From: Scleroderma bovista | Lineage: Eukaryota; Basidiomycota; Agaricomycetes; Boletales; Sclerodermataceae | Length of the DNA: 64,000 nt | Reading direction: 5' to 3' | NCBI GenBank assembly: GCA_037178675.1 | Contig: JAYMGJ010000001.1 | Location: forward strand, 1-64,000 | Shown here: piece after piece, positions 33,801-46,783 of the stretch | Layout of the letters: the number at the start of each line of letters is the position of its first letter | Numbering within the stretch: the stretch's first letter is position 1 | The notes under the pieces: model-generated | Database searches by the model: none | Told to the model about the DNA's origin: nothing | What the model saw: only the letters and a program-made list of their open reading frames with translations | Program-made: the position numbers and the translations under genes

Positions 33801-34822
33801 TGCGTATGGACGGAGCGCACGGAATCACGACATCACTGGGTTTAATCTCGGACGGGGGTATCGTTGGTCTCGCATCGCCCAGCTTAGTCTCCGCTACTAG
33901 GTAGGCAGAGTCTAACGACGACCGTCGCTTGACCGAAGAAAAATGCATCACCTTCGCACGACATCACAACATCAAGATGACCCTACAAGCTAAGCTGTGC
34001 AAGCTCTGCTTGTACCTCGCTTGGGGCCTGGGCAATTCAACTGGTTGCATGGAAGACAACGAAGCAGGTAACTTACCACATGCCAACGAAAGCCAAAGAA
34101 TCCAAATAGTTCTTTGAAACGTCGAGTGGGATCCACCGGACCTATTGGCAGTTAAAATTCTCCAGTGAGCTGCGATCAATCAGCCTTCAAAGACAAAATA
34201 TGCATGAAGTGAGGGTCATGAGGCGCCCAAATATGGTCCGGATTTCAGGTGACGCTCCAGCACCAGCGCTACGCCATGTGAACACGTTGGTAATCTGATT
34301 GGCATTGCCCACAAACTGAGAAGCAATCATCATCAGACAAAAAAGGCAGGCAAGTGAGAGAAACCTTGCCTAGCATTAAACCCAACCCACAGAATATGAG
34401 GGGGATCTGTCTGATTCCATGGCCCGTGCAGGCCCCCATTGACTGCAAGTTCACTGAGAGAGCAACGCCTGGCTGCTGATGCAACGGCCTGAGGGTGATG
34501 CACTCAAACACCAAGCTGTACCAAGTACAAGTTCACACACCGTCCTTATTCCACGAACCGCCAAGACAATACCTTGCACAGGGGAACGTGAAGTCAGGAA
34601 GGTAACCACAGCACGCTGTCAGAGCTTACCTCAGGACGCAGTACAGTACTGGGGTACACTTGCAACCGATCTAATGGGACGTGACACTGGGTGACAGGGA
34701 CGGAGAAAGTACATCAGAATGCGTGCCTGCACAAAGCCACCTAAAAAAGGGGACACCTACACCACCCCTTTGACCACGCATGCTCAGGTCGGGGGTCCCT
34801 GGCCTCGGCTGACTCGATTAGA

Positions 34823-35250
34823 GGGTACCTGGCCTCGCCCAAGTCGAGCGAGCGTACTTCGCCTCCCCCAAGTCGAGCAGAGGGTACCTGGCCTCGCCCA
34901 AGTCGAGCGAGCGTACTTCGCCTCCCCCAAGTCGAGCAGAGGGTACCTGGCCTCGCCCAAGTCGAGCGAGCGTACTTCGCCTCCCCCAAGTCGAGCAGAG
35001 GGTACCTGGCCTCGCCCAAGTCGAGCGAGCGTACTTCGCCTCCCCCAAGTCGAGCAGAGGGTACCTGGCCTCGCACAAGTCGAGCGAGCGTACTTCGCCT
35101 CCCCCAAGTCGAGCAGAGGGTACCTGGCCTCGCACAAGTCGAGCGAGCGTACTTCGCCTCCCCCAAGTCGAGCAGAGGGTACCTGGCCTCGCACAAGTCG
35201 AGCGAGCGTACTTCGCCTCCCCCAAGTCGAGCAGAGCGTACTTCGCCCCG
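34823..35250. repeat. 59-bp tandem array, seven units
   Basis: The word gggtacct recurs at 34,823 and every 59 bp to 35,177. Each unit is two related halves, gtacctggcctcgc.caagtcgagcga and gcgtacttcgcctcccccaagtcgagcaga. The first four units have gcctcgcccaag, the last three gcctcgcacaag. As 59 is not a multiple of three, each frame cycles through all three readings and no stop appears, which creates 150-180-residue false ORFs on both strands. Confidence 0.95.
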
Positions 35251-35559
35251 CCTGAGTCAATAACAGCATACACCACCCAGTCAGTTAGATCGAAGGAAGA
35301 TCCACCAGAGACGGCGGATGCAGCGCTGGCATCATAATTAAGTTGCAGGTTAAAATGGAAATTCACGTGAGCACAAACGATCTGCCGAAATGTCAGTCTC
35401 TACATACATCCACATCTGAAAAGTAATGAGCCCCTATGGTAAATCACTTTGAAAACCTCTACTTACAATAAACTGCAGCGAGAATGGATACGTGTCCTGC
35501 CAAACAAAGCGGGGACAACAAGCACATCATAGGGGAAGTTGTAAATTGGAATATCGTGG

Positions 35560-36440
35560 TGTTTGATTTCTGCCATGATCTATTCCCCCCAAGTCAGCGA
35601 GAGAACGTTCGCTTGGGGTCAAGGAATCCACCTTACCAATGATGGGAATCACGTTGACATGTGGCAATAAACGGCGCCTCAGCTCAATGTTTATCTCCCT
35701 GAAGCTGTTAGATGAAGAACGTCAGTGGAAGGTATACTTTTCTTCGATGCACCTACGCATTGCCAGCGGGTGGGATGAAGTAAAGTAGAGCGTGCACTCG
35801 GCTGTCCCTGAACCGGGGATTACGCTTGATACGAGACTCCTCAGCCAAAATGTCGTCGTATTGACGCTCAAGGTAGCCAACGATCTCCTGGAACCTGAGA
35901 GCGAGATTCGGACGAGGTCGGGTAGGATGGAAAGAAATACAAACTTAAACTCGTTGTCAATATTTTCAAAAAATCCAGGGTGTCTACAATGATGAGCGCA
36001 ATGCGGGCACTGTCTTTCTTAAGCTGTGCATGACAAGTGTTAGGATGATGCGGTGACGTGGTTGTCAGTAAACCAACATACCAACGTTAACAGGCTTGAT
36101 CCTGATACCTTCCTCGATGTACACAGTGTATGTGTTGTCGGGTACTTTGTGGGTCAAGACCTCGGAGGAACTGCAAAGGGTTTTGACAAAAAGTAGTGCG
36201 ACCCAACGTTCCAGACGCACCTACGACGCAGACAAGCGCTCAATTGTCTACACCACCCATCAGAGTGATGTACACACCGACTGCGACAATCATGAGACCT
36301 TGATCTTGTTTCCTCGATGGAACGACGAAGGACAAAGATTGAAGGGTGTAAAGATGAGGGTGGACGAAGAGAGAGAGCCTACGGAGACGGAGACGAGTCG
36401 GAGCGTGGAAGCATTGGTGATATGGCTGACATGAGCTCCC
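35560..36440 (-). pseudogene. Septin pseudogene (Cdc11-type), right copy
   Basis: Same order of pieces as 2,220-3,010, on the minus strand: MIVAVG exon, GASGTLGRTTF region, HKVPDNTYTVYIEEGIRIK, DSARIALIIVDT, PGFFENIDNEF, RQYDDILAEESRIKRNPRF. It keeps the frame errors at the P-loop, at ACTTTTTGTC and at GACACCCTGG that are also in the left copy. Several residues are closer to functional septin than in the left copy (NVGL, DSARIA). Confidence 0.8.
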
Positions 36441-36799
36441 CCGTGGTTGCAACGTTGCGCTGGCCCTCGAGGCCAGAATCTGTAAAGTGCAGGGGAGTCA
36501 AGTCCGTCATATTAGTAATCAGCGCTTCCGTGTGACGTCTAACAATCCAGCGTAGATGGGCTTGTGGATGGCGGCCCAGACAACACATGTAAGCCGTGAA
36601 GTTCCTCACCTGGTGCACGCTGACTCTGCAGCTGGCTGTGTCGTTTCGCGTCGACGCTACCACCTCTCGCTGTGCCATCTTCACCGTCACGTTGTCCACT
36701 ATCCGCGCCCCCCCTCGTCTCGCTCCGCATCCGATCATGCGGCTTGTATCCAATGAATGTGTTTCAATTCGAATCGAATAAATATTTGAGCTTGATGGA

Positions 36800-38200
36800 C
36801 GCGAGAGCTTGTGACTGCATGACACGCGCCGTTCGGGTGTCGTCGATCTCCACTGGCGCTCGACTAATGTTTCTAGGTTCGATTTTGGTTCGCCAGTGTC
36901 GGCGGCTGGCTCCAACGACCCGCGTTTCGAGTCGTTTGTCGGTGCTGCGCGGCGTGCGCGCGTTCTAGGTAGGTGATTTCGTTTTGCTGACGTTTATACG
37001 CTTGATCTTAAGTCTTGCGCGTCGCCATCGAAGTCTAGCACTTCCGTATGGCCGCTTTGAGGAAGGGATTTTTGGGTGGCTCGGACGACGCAGATAAGTA
37101 TTTGGTTTGTGCTCTTCGACTGTAACACACGCGCCGACTCTCCAGCTGCGTCGCTCCGACTCGCGTTGAGTCGACGTTGCCGCCGCTAGTTGTGCCACCT
37201 TCGTCGCCACTACCGCCTCCGTTTCGGCCGTCATCGTCACCGCCAGTCGTCTTGTCCTCGGCGCTTGGCCCAATCGTTTCGACAGCACTCTCGACATGTC
37301 CGAAACAAAATTTGACTCGCAATCTCGATCAGTGCGTTCATTGGTACGTATACATCAACATCACCTGCGGTTACTCTTCTTTGGCAGCGATCGGTGCGCT
37401 CGGACGGCTCGATCTTGAGCGTAATAGATGAGATTTGCTTCTTCGTCTCCTCTCGGCGCATTCTCACATTTTTCGCGTCGTCTCCAGCGCCTTCGTGTCG
37501 TTCTCGACGCTGTATGTGTCCGCGTGTACGCTCGACGCATCTGTGTGGTCCCCAACGCCATTCGACTTGTGTGAGCACTGCCTTGCAGCCTCTATAGGTG
37601 AGTTCTGGGTCCTCTGTCTGATTCGTCTGCGTTCAGACATTCCTTGCATCGTTTTCAGCCGTTTGCACATTTGTGCGCACTCCGATGCTTCTATGCAGTT
37701 CTGTTGTCGTTCCAGTCGTCTGAGTGCTGCCTTGCAGCCTCAATGGGTGAGCCCGGCAGTTTAAGCTTCTTTCGGTGGGTTCCGACGAATTCTGGTGCGT
37801 TTTCAATTCTACTCGGATCATTTTCAGTGCACCTCGCCCGCTCGACGCATCCGCATGGCTCCCGAGGTCATCCGTCTCCTTGACGCTGCATCTCGCACCT
37901 CCAACACCCAGGTACGTGCCTACACCGTCACCACGACCCATTCCAATGCCATCCAACGTTCTCGGGACATCCGTCTGGCTGTGCGAGGTGCCCGTCCTGT
38001 TCCTGGCACCGTTCACGTCGCCAGCGCACCAACTCGCGCCTCCGAGACGCTCGCGGGCGCTCGTACTACCATCGTCGTCATACAACTCGACCAGCATGGT
38101 AATGAGCCCTTCGAGCTTACTCTGGATGTCCGCTGGCTTGGCTTCCCAGCCTGTATTGCTGTCCGTGCCCAGTAATTGCTGGCAGAATTCTGCGAGCACT
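36800..38200 (+). repeat. Exon-like cassette repeat, copy 2 (most complete)
   Basis: Contains the shared blocks described for 25,935-26,860 and at least two gtgag...cgttttcag intervals (about 37,600-37,660 and 37,745-37,828). The last block keeps an open frame of 126 residues (37,795-38,175) reading RLLDAASRTSNTQVRAYTVTT. From 38,200 to 39,100 no gene is recognised; a minus-strand frame at 38,718-38,407 has no known motif. Confidence 0.6.
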
Positions 38201-39099
38201 CCAACCGCCTCGTCAACGCGCGCTCACACTCTAGTCGCCCGCTCTGACCGTTTACAGGGCGGAAGTTCTTTTGGATAACGGTGTGGTCAGTAAGGGGGTC
38301 ATTGATAACCGCCGAACGCACCATCAATTGCATTTCCACATACCCCGATAGCGGACCACGGCCGGTTTCCGCCCATTATGACATGCATCAGATAGCCGAG
38401 TTAGACCTATCGACTATGGGCTCCAAAGGAGTCGATACTCTGTTTCAGTTGGATTGCCTGGAACGGGAACGAGGTGATAAGCATCAAGGAGTGCTGTGTC
38501 GTTGGGGGTACAGAAAGCTTTTGTGATGACAAAGGCAATGGTGTCATTGGGATGAACGACATCATTGTACATAGAGTAAAGATATTGCCAACCTGTTCGT
38601 AATGGTAACTCTCATAACAGTTGCCACCATCCTTAGTGACGATGCGAACATTATAGGATTGGTTGTCGGCGTGGATGAACTTGGCAGGGGAATCGGCGGA
38701 ATCTCCAGCGCTCATCACGAAACAATCAAGGTAATAAGGTTGTCATTTAGTTCTGCGACTAGGAGGTGTGTGCGCTAGGCACGGTGTACGAGCGGGGCGA
38801 TGATACTTCTTGCAGAATCAGCGCGCTGAAGGCGCCTTTGTCCTAGGTGAAATGCGGTGCATGGATGGACGATCCTTGTCTCTTCTTAAACTCCCATATC
38901 GTGCTGTCGATATCGGAGCACGGTCCTGACGCACAGCGACAATTGCGAGCATAATTAGGCGCTAGCTCACTGGCCTGACGTTGGCATCGCCCCCGGGCTC
39001 TCGGTCCAGCCGCGTCTCGTCTCGTGGCTCTGTTTGGTCAAGAGCCCGAGGTCCATTGGTTGGCTCGTCGAAAGGGATCTGTGAGGGATAGGGAATAGC

Positions 39100-39245
39100 A
39101 CGGGTGTACCCACGGGTGCGGAGGGCTGACCCGCACCCACACGCGGTCAACCCATACCCAAGGATACATTGGGTGCGTACTCGTACCAAGGGTGCCGTGG
39201 GTACATACCCATCGTGGGTGTACCCATGGGTACCCCGCACAGGTT
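39100..39245. repeat. Cluster of GGGTACCC-like imperfect palindromes
   Basis: Repeated words tacccacgggt, acccatacccaagg, gtgggtacatacccat and acccatgggtacccc form overlapping dyads. May be the end of an unidentified element. Confidence 0.5.
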
Positions 39246-39249
39246 ACGC

Positions 39250-39540
39250 CGTGGTCGCTGTGTTTCGCCAGTCGTCGTCGTCGTGTCTCGCCGGCCGTCG
39301 TCGTCGTCGTCGTGACGCCGTGGCATTGGCCATTAGTGTCTCGTCGCCGCCGTCTTCGTTGTGATAGCGAAGACACGCTGTCGCCATCGGGGCGCTGCAG
39401 ACGTGTTGTCGTCGTGTTTCCATAGCATTGGCCATCTGCGTCGTGTCGTCCTCGTCTGCGTTGTGCTGGCGTGGGCGCGTCGATGCACTGTCGTCGTCGT
39501 CGTCCGATCGAGGGCACGAACGTCGACGCGGATGCTACTA
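39250..39540. repeat. Low-complexity CGTCGTCGTC region
   Basis: Runs of cgtcgtcgtcgtcg with interrupted copies of tggcattggccat near 39,320 and 39,425. From 39,545 to 40,960 only short frames are present and nothing is identified. Confidence 0.7.
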
Positions 39541-40964
39541 TCCAGTTCGATGCTGTAAAGGTCGGCGAAGCAGGAGAAGGCGGCGACATGACTTACCTGG
39601 ATACGCGCATGTTGTGTAGTCACCCAGAAACCTGTCGAATACAACGTGGGACCGTCGTTGGACCCACTGGTCGAAGCAGAGGTTTGAAGATGCGAAGAGG
39701 GACGGTCCAGCTATTTTACCAAGCTATCAGGGGTTCAAATCAGCAAACGGGACAGATTCGCAGGACAGATATTAGAACAACATTCAATTATGTAAATGTG
39801 AACTGCAGCCGACGTGGCTGTCTTCAAATAGTAATCGATCTAATCTTCAAAAAGATGCAAGCCCATTTGCACCGAGGGATTGGAACAGAGGTGTCCAGGA
39901 CAGGGAATACGAAGAGTAGCACTAAAAAAAATCGTGGTTTCCACTGGAACGCATACTGGAAAATGCAGCTAATTCGCCAGAAACTTATCAGCTAATAAAT
40001 GTCGGAAAAACCTAAAACGCATTACAATACATTTTTTTGTCACGCTTGTGTCACGTTTTACCATATTTGGTATGCTTGAGGTTTCGCCCTGGAGACCGTG
40101 GGAACCTCTTGAAACTAGTGCCTAAGGTGACCTCTCTCCGAGTTCTCTCCACTCCGAGCACTCGTGTGAGTCCACTCTTCTCTTGGTCATAACGAGGTTG
40201 CAGTGTTAACATCTCGTCAGAAAACCTTCGAGCCCTTCTTTGGTGAGACCAGGTCGAATAAAGGAGTCAAGTCTTAATAACAAGTTGTTCGTGCCGTTCC
40301 ACCTCGGAATAGTGTTGTAGTCGATATCTGTACATTGATGTTCCTTTGGTGAGTACTTCTTGCGTTATCGCAGTCATTTACCTTTTGTATCTAGGTTTTG
40401 TTTCATCTGGCCCTGCCCACCAGGTTAGTAGCAACAATTGCAAATAGCTTAGTGGCCACGAACGGCGTCTCGGAAAATATTGTGTTGGCACCCCAAACTG
40501 ATGGTAGATATGCTTAAGGAGCACTAGGTGCCGTCTCGCCGTTAATAGCCTGTATTGATCGATGTTTCAGAGGGCTTACCGAAATACCTGCATCTTCCCG
40601 CAGCGCAACGAGCAGCATATTCTCCTATGTGCTGTCCTCGTTTAAGCATGATCATTTCCGCTTCCTTTGGAGTATCTTTTGCAAGCATACAAAGGCAGCG
40701 CGGACTCAGGAATTGATGGGAGATGTGATGTGCAGCGAGGTCGGACGGCGTTACAGGTTGCCCTTCGTCATTAATAGGTCTATCCACAGACACTACTCAG
40801 CTTACAGCTTGTATAGCCAAAGAGGTGATCGCACCATCGCCAGACCTGTAACGATTGGCCAGCACCATAGAGCTCAAGGATTACTCTCGCATTCTTCGCC
40901 AAGAGGTCCAATCGCAGATGTTTGCGTGTAATGGCGCCATCATTACGAGCCGGGGGCATACTCG

Positions 40965-42410
40965 GTGGTACGCCTACTTCAAGTGACGCCGGCTTCAAGC
41001 CTGTCTCACATCCCTTTCAAACTCTCGAAGATGCTGTTGCCGACCCAACGGACTTGATGTAATTCCTCTCCTTTCCATGATAACTCCGAATGCTTGCTGG
41101 CGTGCTGGCACGCGCCCTGATTTCAACTTCTCAGTGAGTATTACTTCCAATAAATAAGCTTGTCTCGTAGCCCCATCGTTGAGTCACCTCTCTTCTCACC
41201 TAGAGTCGAAGCCTATCTCCAATAACGGTCGAGTCGTCAGGAACTCCCAAGTTAGAATGTTGACGGATTATACACTGGACGGCAATGCAAAGAGATGCTC
41301 ATGCGGACGAGCCTTCGCTCATGGCACGCACTTGCAAAATTGCGTATGCACACTGACGAAACACTCAAGCTGCTTGAGATCATTACAGAGCGCCTCGGAA
41401 AACTTCTTCGCTGTTTCCAGCTCAAAACTCGTGCTGCATTCGACACTCAGGAGCTCAAGCAAGAAACTCAACGCCGTCAACGCCGCAAAGCAGGAAATTT
41501 GTCAGGAACGGCTACTGCATCAACATCCAAAGCGGCGCGGAGACCGAAGGCTTTCAATCTGCAGACATACAAGTTGTATGCGTTAGGTGATTACTCGAGT
41601 TCAATACGCAAATATGGCACAGCAGATTCTTATAGCACCGAGTCGGCAAGTGCAGTGATGCACGTCAGGTGTCCTCCGTTACTTACGTGGCAGACAAGGA
41701 GAGCTCGAACACCGTACCTCCAAGGCAAGGTATCATCGAACTGATCGGAAACAGTTTGTAAAGCAGATAGCCAGCATCGAACGTTGCGAGACGCAGATGC
41801 GCCACTTCGGGACACGAACAAGCCACCGCCGAGTACCAATGCCGAAGAGGAGGTTGCTACCACTCCGGGGGCTCATTTTCACATGGGGAAATCTCAGAAC
41901 AATCCGGAAAACCTTATGGTGTTCTTGCGCAAGTATTCCGAAGACCCAGCTACCAAAGTGAGTCGACCTTCACTGCGGAAACTATGCAGCTCACGCACTT
42001 CAAACAATAGGACTTTTCCCCCAAGCTCAAGACGTTTTACTTAGAGAGAATGGGCTTCTGAATCTCTCTGAGGACTCCAGTCTGGAGGCCATGTCTGGGG
42101 CTATCCCGAGCTCAATTCCGCCTTTTGAGGAACAAGTGTACATCGCAGGGGAACGGTTTACAGGCATAATCTGATGCGTCTCAACTATACGACGTACGAT
42201 ATCCGCCGAGCACAGGGCGTTATCAACCCCTCGTCATCTCACTGCAATATCATGCTCTTAGCTGATCATGCTGCCAGCAATCCGGGCTGCCATTCACACC
42301 ACCCATACATCTATGCCCGGGTACTCGGTATTCTCCACGTTAATGCAGCCTATGTCGGGCCTGGAACGATGAATTATTGTTCGCGCCGCGGGACACGAGT
42401 TTTCTGAATC
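40965..42410 (+). pseudogene. Plavaka/CACTA-like transposase relic, C-terminal part
   Basis: Scattered frames give AFNLQTYKLYALGDYSSSIR followed by YGTADSYSTESAS (41,560-41,650), and HHPYIYARVLGILHVNAAYVG (42,297-42,357). These phrases resemble the C-terminal region of Plavaka-type transposases common in mushrooms. The frame changes several times and no N-terminal catalytic part is present. It is a fossil fragment; the family name is from memory of the pattern. Confidence 0.55.
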
Positions 42411-42964
42411 GATCGGCATGCCACACGACAAGTACTACAATCATTTACTATCCTCTGCGCCCATCAGCTAACCTTTCCCCCCACTTGCATAGTTTATTCC
42501 AGGCCCTCAAAATATTAATACTAGTCTGCGAAAGTGCTGTGAGTCTTTCTTGAGTTGGAAATGTGTATCACTAACCAGTCGTATCCTTGCAGGCTCCTCT
42601 TGCGTGTTGCTCATGTGTTGGTCAGAGGGAACTCCGGCAGGCGTTGCTGTTTGCCCACCAACGGTTACTGTAATGAATAGAGAGTGAGTACGTGTTCAAT
42701 GCCGTTGAGGTGTCGGACCTCACCCTCATTAAAGTCAACATGCACCATGGGGGCAATGAGGACTGCAGCCTTTATGGAGATATTGATTGTGTGCAGAAGG
42801 CATAGTAGTTGTTGCAGAAGTCTTGAAACACGTCGGTTTTCAACAAGTGCAAATAGACAACCCGTCACTGCCACCCTGCTCGACGACTGCAACTACCACG
42901 GCATATCAACGGTACTATCACCATCACCACCACTACTAGGTGTGCAGGCCTTTATGCGCTAGGA

Positions 42965-44480
42965 TAACGCTTGTAGGTCGCGTCTTCAACCTTCTGTGTC
43001 GGCCCCTGGGTCCCACACCCCCACAGGCCTGACTGGAAGCATCACCGAGTGGCGTAGCCAATTGCGCGTGTGCTAGGTAAGTCATTTCGCTGTAGTGCGT
43101 TTGACTAACGTTTATACGCTCGATCTTGAGTCTGCTGCGTCTAACGACTCCGTATGGACGCTTTGCACGGTTGGTAGGTGGCCAAGACGACACTGGTAAG
43201 TTATTTCTTCGTGATCTCGAGCTGTAGCACATGCACCTCCTCCACAGCCAGCAACGCCTCCTCCACTCGTTTCGAGTTGATGTCGCCGCTGCTCGCTGTG
43301 CCGCCTTCACTACCACTTCGTCCGTCATCACCGTCACTTCGTTTTGGTCGTCACTGCCACCGGCCATTTCGCCCTCGAGTGCAATCGCGATCGTGTGCGT
43401 CCTCGATCTGCCCAAAGACAATATTTCGCTTGCACTCTTTGATGCCTTGATTGGCGTGTCCCATGGTGTATATACGTCGATATCTTCAGCGCTGACCCTT
43501 GTCCACCGATCGGCGCGCTTGGGTCGCTCGATTTCGGGCTTATCTGGTGAGTTCTGCATCCTCATTCCGTGCCGTTCAACAGGTTCGAATTTAGGTCTTC
43601 CATGTCGGCAGTTAGGTCCAATGACCTTGTAGGAACGTTTTTGGGGCTTTGCATGTGGTCTGGATGCACTGGTAAGTCGTTATCTCGCGATCGGCAGGGC
43701 CAGTACGGACACTCGGAGGGATGTGTGGGTGGCCCAGACGACAAATTTAAGTTCTTGATTCTTGGTTTCTGGTCGTGACGCATGCACTGACCCTCTCCAA
43801 TCAGCCGCCTTCCCTTGACTTGCATTGAGTCGACGGTACTGCAGCTCATTATTCCATCTTCGCCATCCGTCACCTCGTCGACCGCCGTCGCCAGCCTGTC
43901 GCCCTCGTTTATGCCAAACGCCTCGTCTTGGTTCTCAATTCGTCCAAAGACAAATATTTGACTCGTGCTCTCGAGTCTCCAGTACATCAACTGGCGCGTT
44001 CCCCATGACTTGGGCGGCTCGATCTTGAGCCCAATAGGTGAGTTATGCGTTTTCGAGTGGTTTCGATGCCTTCTGATGTTCTTCGCGTCGTTTTCAGCAG
44101 CTTTTACATTCTCTCTAATGCTTTGCACGTCCATGTGCACGCTCGATGCGTTTGCGTGGCTTTCAACACCGTCCGTCTCATTTACGCCGCATATTGCACC
44201 TCCAGCACCCTGGCAAGTACGTGCCCACACCATCATTGTGACCCACGTTGGCCATTTCACTGCTGTTCTATACGTTCAGAGTGTCTGTCGGGCCTCTCGA
44301 TGTGACCACCTGGCTGCTCAAGACATCTTCATTGTTTTCAGGTCTTTCAACATCGTCTGCACGCATTCCTGTGCCTCTAAGGTGTACATGCGGTATTTCA
44401 CTTCTGCCTGGGTCCCCGACTCGATTTGCACGGTAATGAGAGTCTCCAGTATGCACCCTTGTACCTGTGAACAACCTGGA
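42965..44480 (+). repeat. Exon-like cassette repeat, copy 3
   Basis: Carries the same blocks (tcgagctgtagcacatgcacc..., the gtcgccgctg block, ctcgatgcgtttgcgtggctttc, cacctccagcaccctggcaagtacgtgc) with gtgagttatgcg...cgttttcag between. Partial internal duplication makes it the longest copy. The interval 42,410-42,965 has no recognised gene. Confidence 0.6.
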
Positions 44481-44694
44481 GCCACCTATGAGTTTCAAGC
44501 AACGTAATTAGCTACTTGTTGTCAACGGGCACCCTTGAAGTATTGTGCCACTTTCTTGATGCCCCATGGCAAGGCCTTTGTTTGTATTATATTGAGGACA
44601 GCGCAACGAACAACTAGGCGTCCTCAAAATATTGTTTGTAATATATTAACGACAGTACAACGACCGTCCTTGATGTTTGCAAGTCCCGGTACTA

Positions 44695-44755
44695 TAATAG
44701 GGGTCACGTTCTCACGATTTTGGGGGGTCAGAGACCTTGCTCCCAAGCAAGGTGA
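44695..44755 (+). repeat. Dispersed hairpin-bearing repeat, copy 2
   Basis: Shares gttctcacgattttgggggg and the hairpin accttgc-tcccaa-gcaaggt with 9,400-9,475. It lies about 300 bp upstream of the second H3-mimic gene. Confidence 0.6.
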
Positions 44756-45053
44756 ATGGGACTAGATTGGCTAATTACACTATGAGAGCTCAGGTACAAA
44801 CATAGGTATAATACCTCGTCAGCCCGCAGAGATGAGGACACAGACCAGACGGAGAAAATCAAAACAAAGAAGAACTACGAACAAAGAATATTATGTAATG
44901 TTGATCGTCCCGGATTGAGGCGCCCGCTTAGTAAGTTTACTTGCTTTGGAAGGTCTATTGGTTGACTCTAGTCCCGTGGCATTCACTTTTATTCCTGACT
45001 CCCATATCCCTGTGGACCTGCCTTGACAGTCTATTGTGTAGCTACAACTTGGT

Positions 45054-46771
45054 ATGGCTAGGACTAAGCAGACAGCAAAAAAAACAACCTCGGACTTCGC
45101 TTCACGAATCAAATTGACAGGAGTGCCACCCCGCACCAAATGCCGCATAATTCTGAAGCTGCCAGCCAGAAGCACCTCACAAGCCCAGGTTTCACGCAGA
45201 AGTCTGGAATCATACTGTCCGAATTCTAGCCCATTGACGTCACCTCCATCATCTCCGATGGAGGTCCTCAGTGACACTATTGGCGACAGCAACAACGTGA
45301 GTAAATTTGGATTGCATCTTACAGTGCTCACACCAAGCTACAGTACTGCTACCTCTGTCATGACGGTGGGGAAAGCTTCTGCTGTAACTTCTGTCCACGT
45401 GTCGTGTGCCACCGATGTCTAGGCATGCTGGAGCCAGTTTCCAATGAAGTTTTCGCTGCCGATGTCAACTTCAAGTGTCCAGGCTGCCATGAACTTGAAG
45501 ATCGCGTTGCCAACCGTCCACCAACTCCATATTTTGTAAGTTTGTTGTGAATACTGTAAATTGAACTAACATTGGCTGCAGGCATTTACACACATGGTAA
45601 ATGGAGAAACTACACATGTCCTCAACAAACCAATTATCGTGCGAGGAGTTTGTGAAAGAACATCAAAGTCGCAAGTTTGCGCCGAGTCAACCTTCATATT
45701 ACATTTAATCTGTACAGGAATGAACACACGAGGCTCCCTTCCCTTGCTTCTCAAGGCATCTCTAGAAGATTATCATCCGGCAGATATGCTTCGTTACGAA
45801 GAAGTCATTTTTGACTTCGGGTCACACCAGAAACTGGATCAATGGAAGAGCAAGATTCAAAAGCTTGAGACTGTCCTCGCTACGTGCAAATTCAAACGGA
45901 AGATAATATTTGTGACGGTCCACAGTGAGCTAGAACGTGGTGACCTGTTTGCAGGCACGGATGAACATGGGGATAGTGTCTCGATGGAGGTGGAGGAGGT
46001 ACGTGCCATCAAAAGCATTCGTTTCTACACTTTCCTTATATTTCTTTTTAAGTTCATGGACTACTTGTTCTTTGGGCATCTGAGAAAAGTTGTTGCCACA
46101 TCCACACTGTTCATTCTTGCATGTGGACCTCTCGTAGGGTTTCAAGATTCCTTTCTGGCGCTGAAGAGATCCATAAAAAGGTGAGTATTTATTGTTCATT
46201 TACAATGAACCATACTAACCACTCCCGAAGCCTCCAGCCCGAATATACAATTGCATTCAGTGCGAACAATTTCATCAGTGCGGTGCTTAAGCCGTTCATT
46301 GTGGCATATGCTACACATGTACTCATTCAAGGACGTACTTTACACGGCGCAATCCAGGATCTCCTCAATTGTTCCCCGGAGATGCGAGCGCACACTGATC
46401 TCCTGCTCTTTCATGTACAGGGCTCGCCATTGACAAATATGGCCTCCCTCGCATCTTCCCTCGCACTGAAGACACCTCAGACTGGCAACCCTTCTGTCCT
46501 TTGTTACAGGTACTCTTGGTACCATAGCCATCGTCGTCCATGGGGCGTAGCTCTTCCCATGGGATGCCCTGGTTGTGGCTGCATCCGCTCATGGCTCCCA
46601 TCCAAAGCGCATCCACAAAGTGCTCATCCCAAGGCACGCATAACCTCGTGCAAGTCCGATAAGTGTACATTCAAGATATGTACACAGCCCCTACCATACA
46701 AGTACGACCTCCTTCAGAGTGACAAGGTGTCTGGGTGGCTTAAATACACTATTTGTAGCGAGATTCTTTAG
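45054..46771 (+). CDS. H3-tail-mimic / PHD-like finger / CHAT-like protein, paralogue 2 (506 aa)
   Basis: Five exons: 45,054-45,296, 45,344-45,535, 45,582-45,998, 46,053-46,180 and 46,231-46,771, with GT-AG introns and consistent phases. The N-terminus is MARTKQTAKKTT; after Met removal it would begin with Ala exactly as H3 does. A Ser/Pro-rich linker follows, then a PHD-like finger with Cys at residues 83, 86, 95, 98, 103, 106, 126 and 129 (CHDGGESFCC..CPRVVC), the same spacing as in the 18,090 gene. Next come FVTVHSELERGDLFAG (His259) and LFILACGPLVGFQDSF (Cys308), then RPWGVALPMGCPGCG and SCKSDKC. Intact. The intron at 45,999-46,052 is a multiple of three and stop-free, so retention is possible. 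Outside the motifs the two paralogues differ greatly. Confidence 0.85.
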
Positions 46772-46783
46772 TACCAATCATAA

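Larger units (their letters stand above)
33543..36790 (-). repeat. Inverted duplication 1, right arm
   Basis: Partner of 1,850-4,605. It carries in reverse order the GTPase relic, unrecognised frames, the 59-bp array, the LTDWVVYAV tail, the septin pseudogene and the VHQVRNFTAYMC segment. About 450 bp longer than the left arm because of array expansion. Confidence 0.85.

Noticed and set aside
34719..35366. Overlapping frames of 150-182 residues on both strands
   Set aside because: All come from the 59-bp tandem array, which has no stop in any frame.
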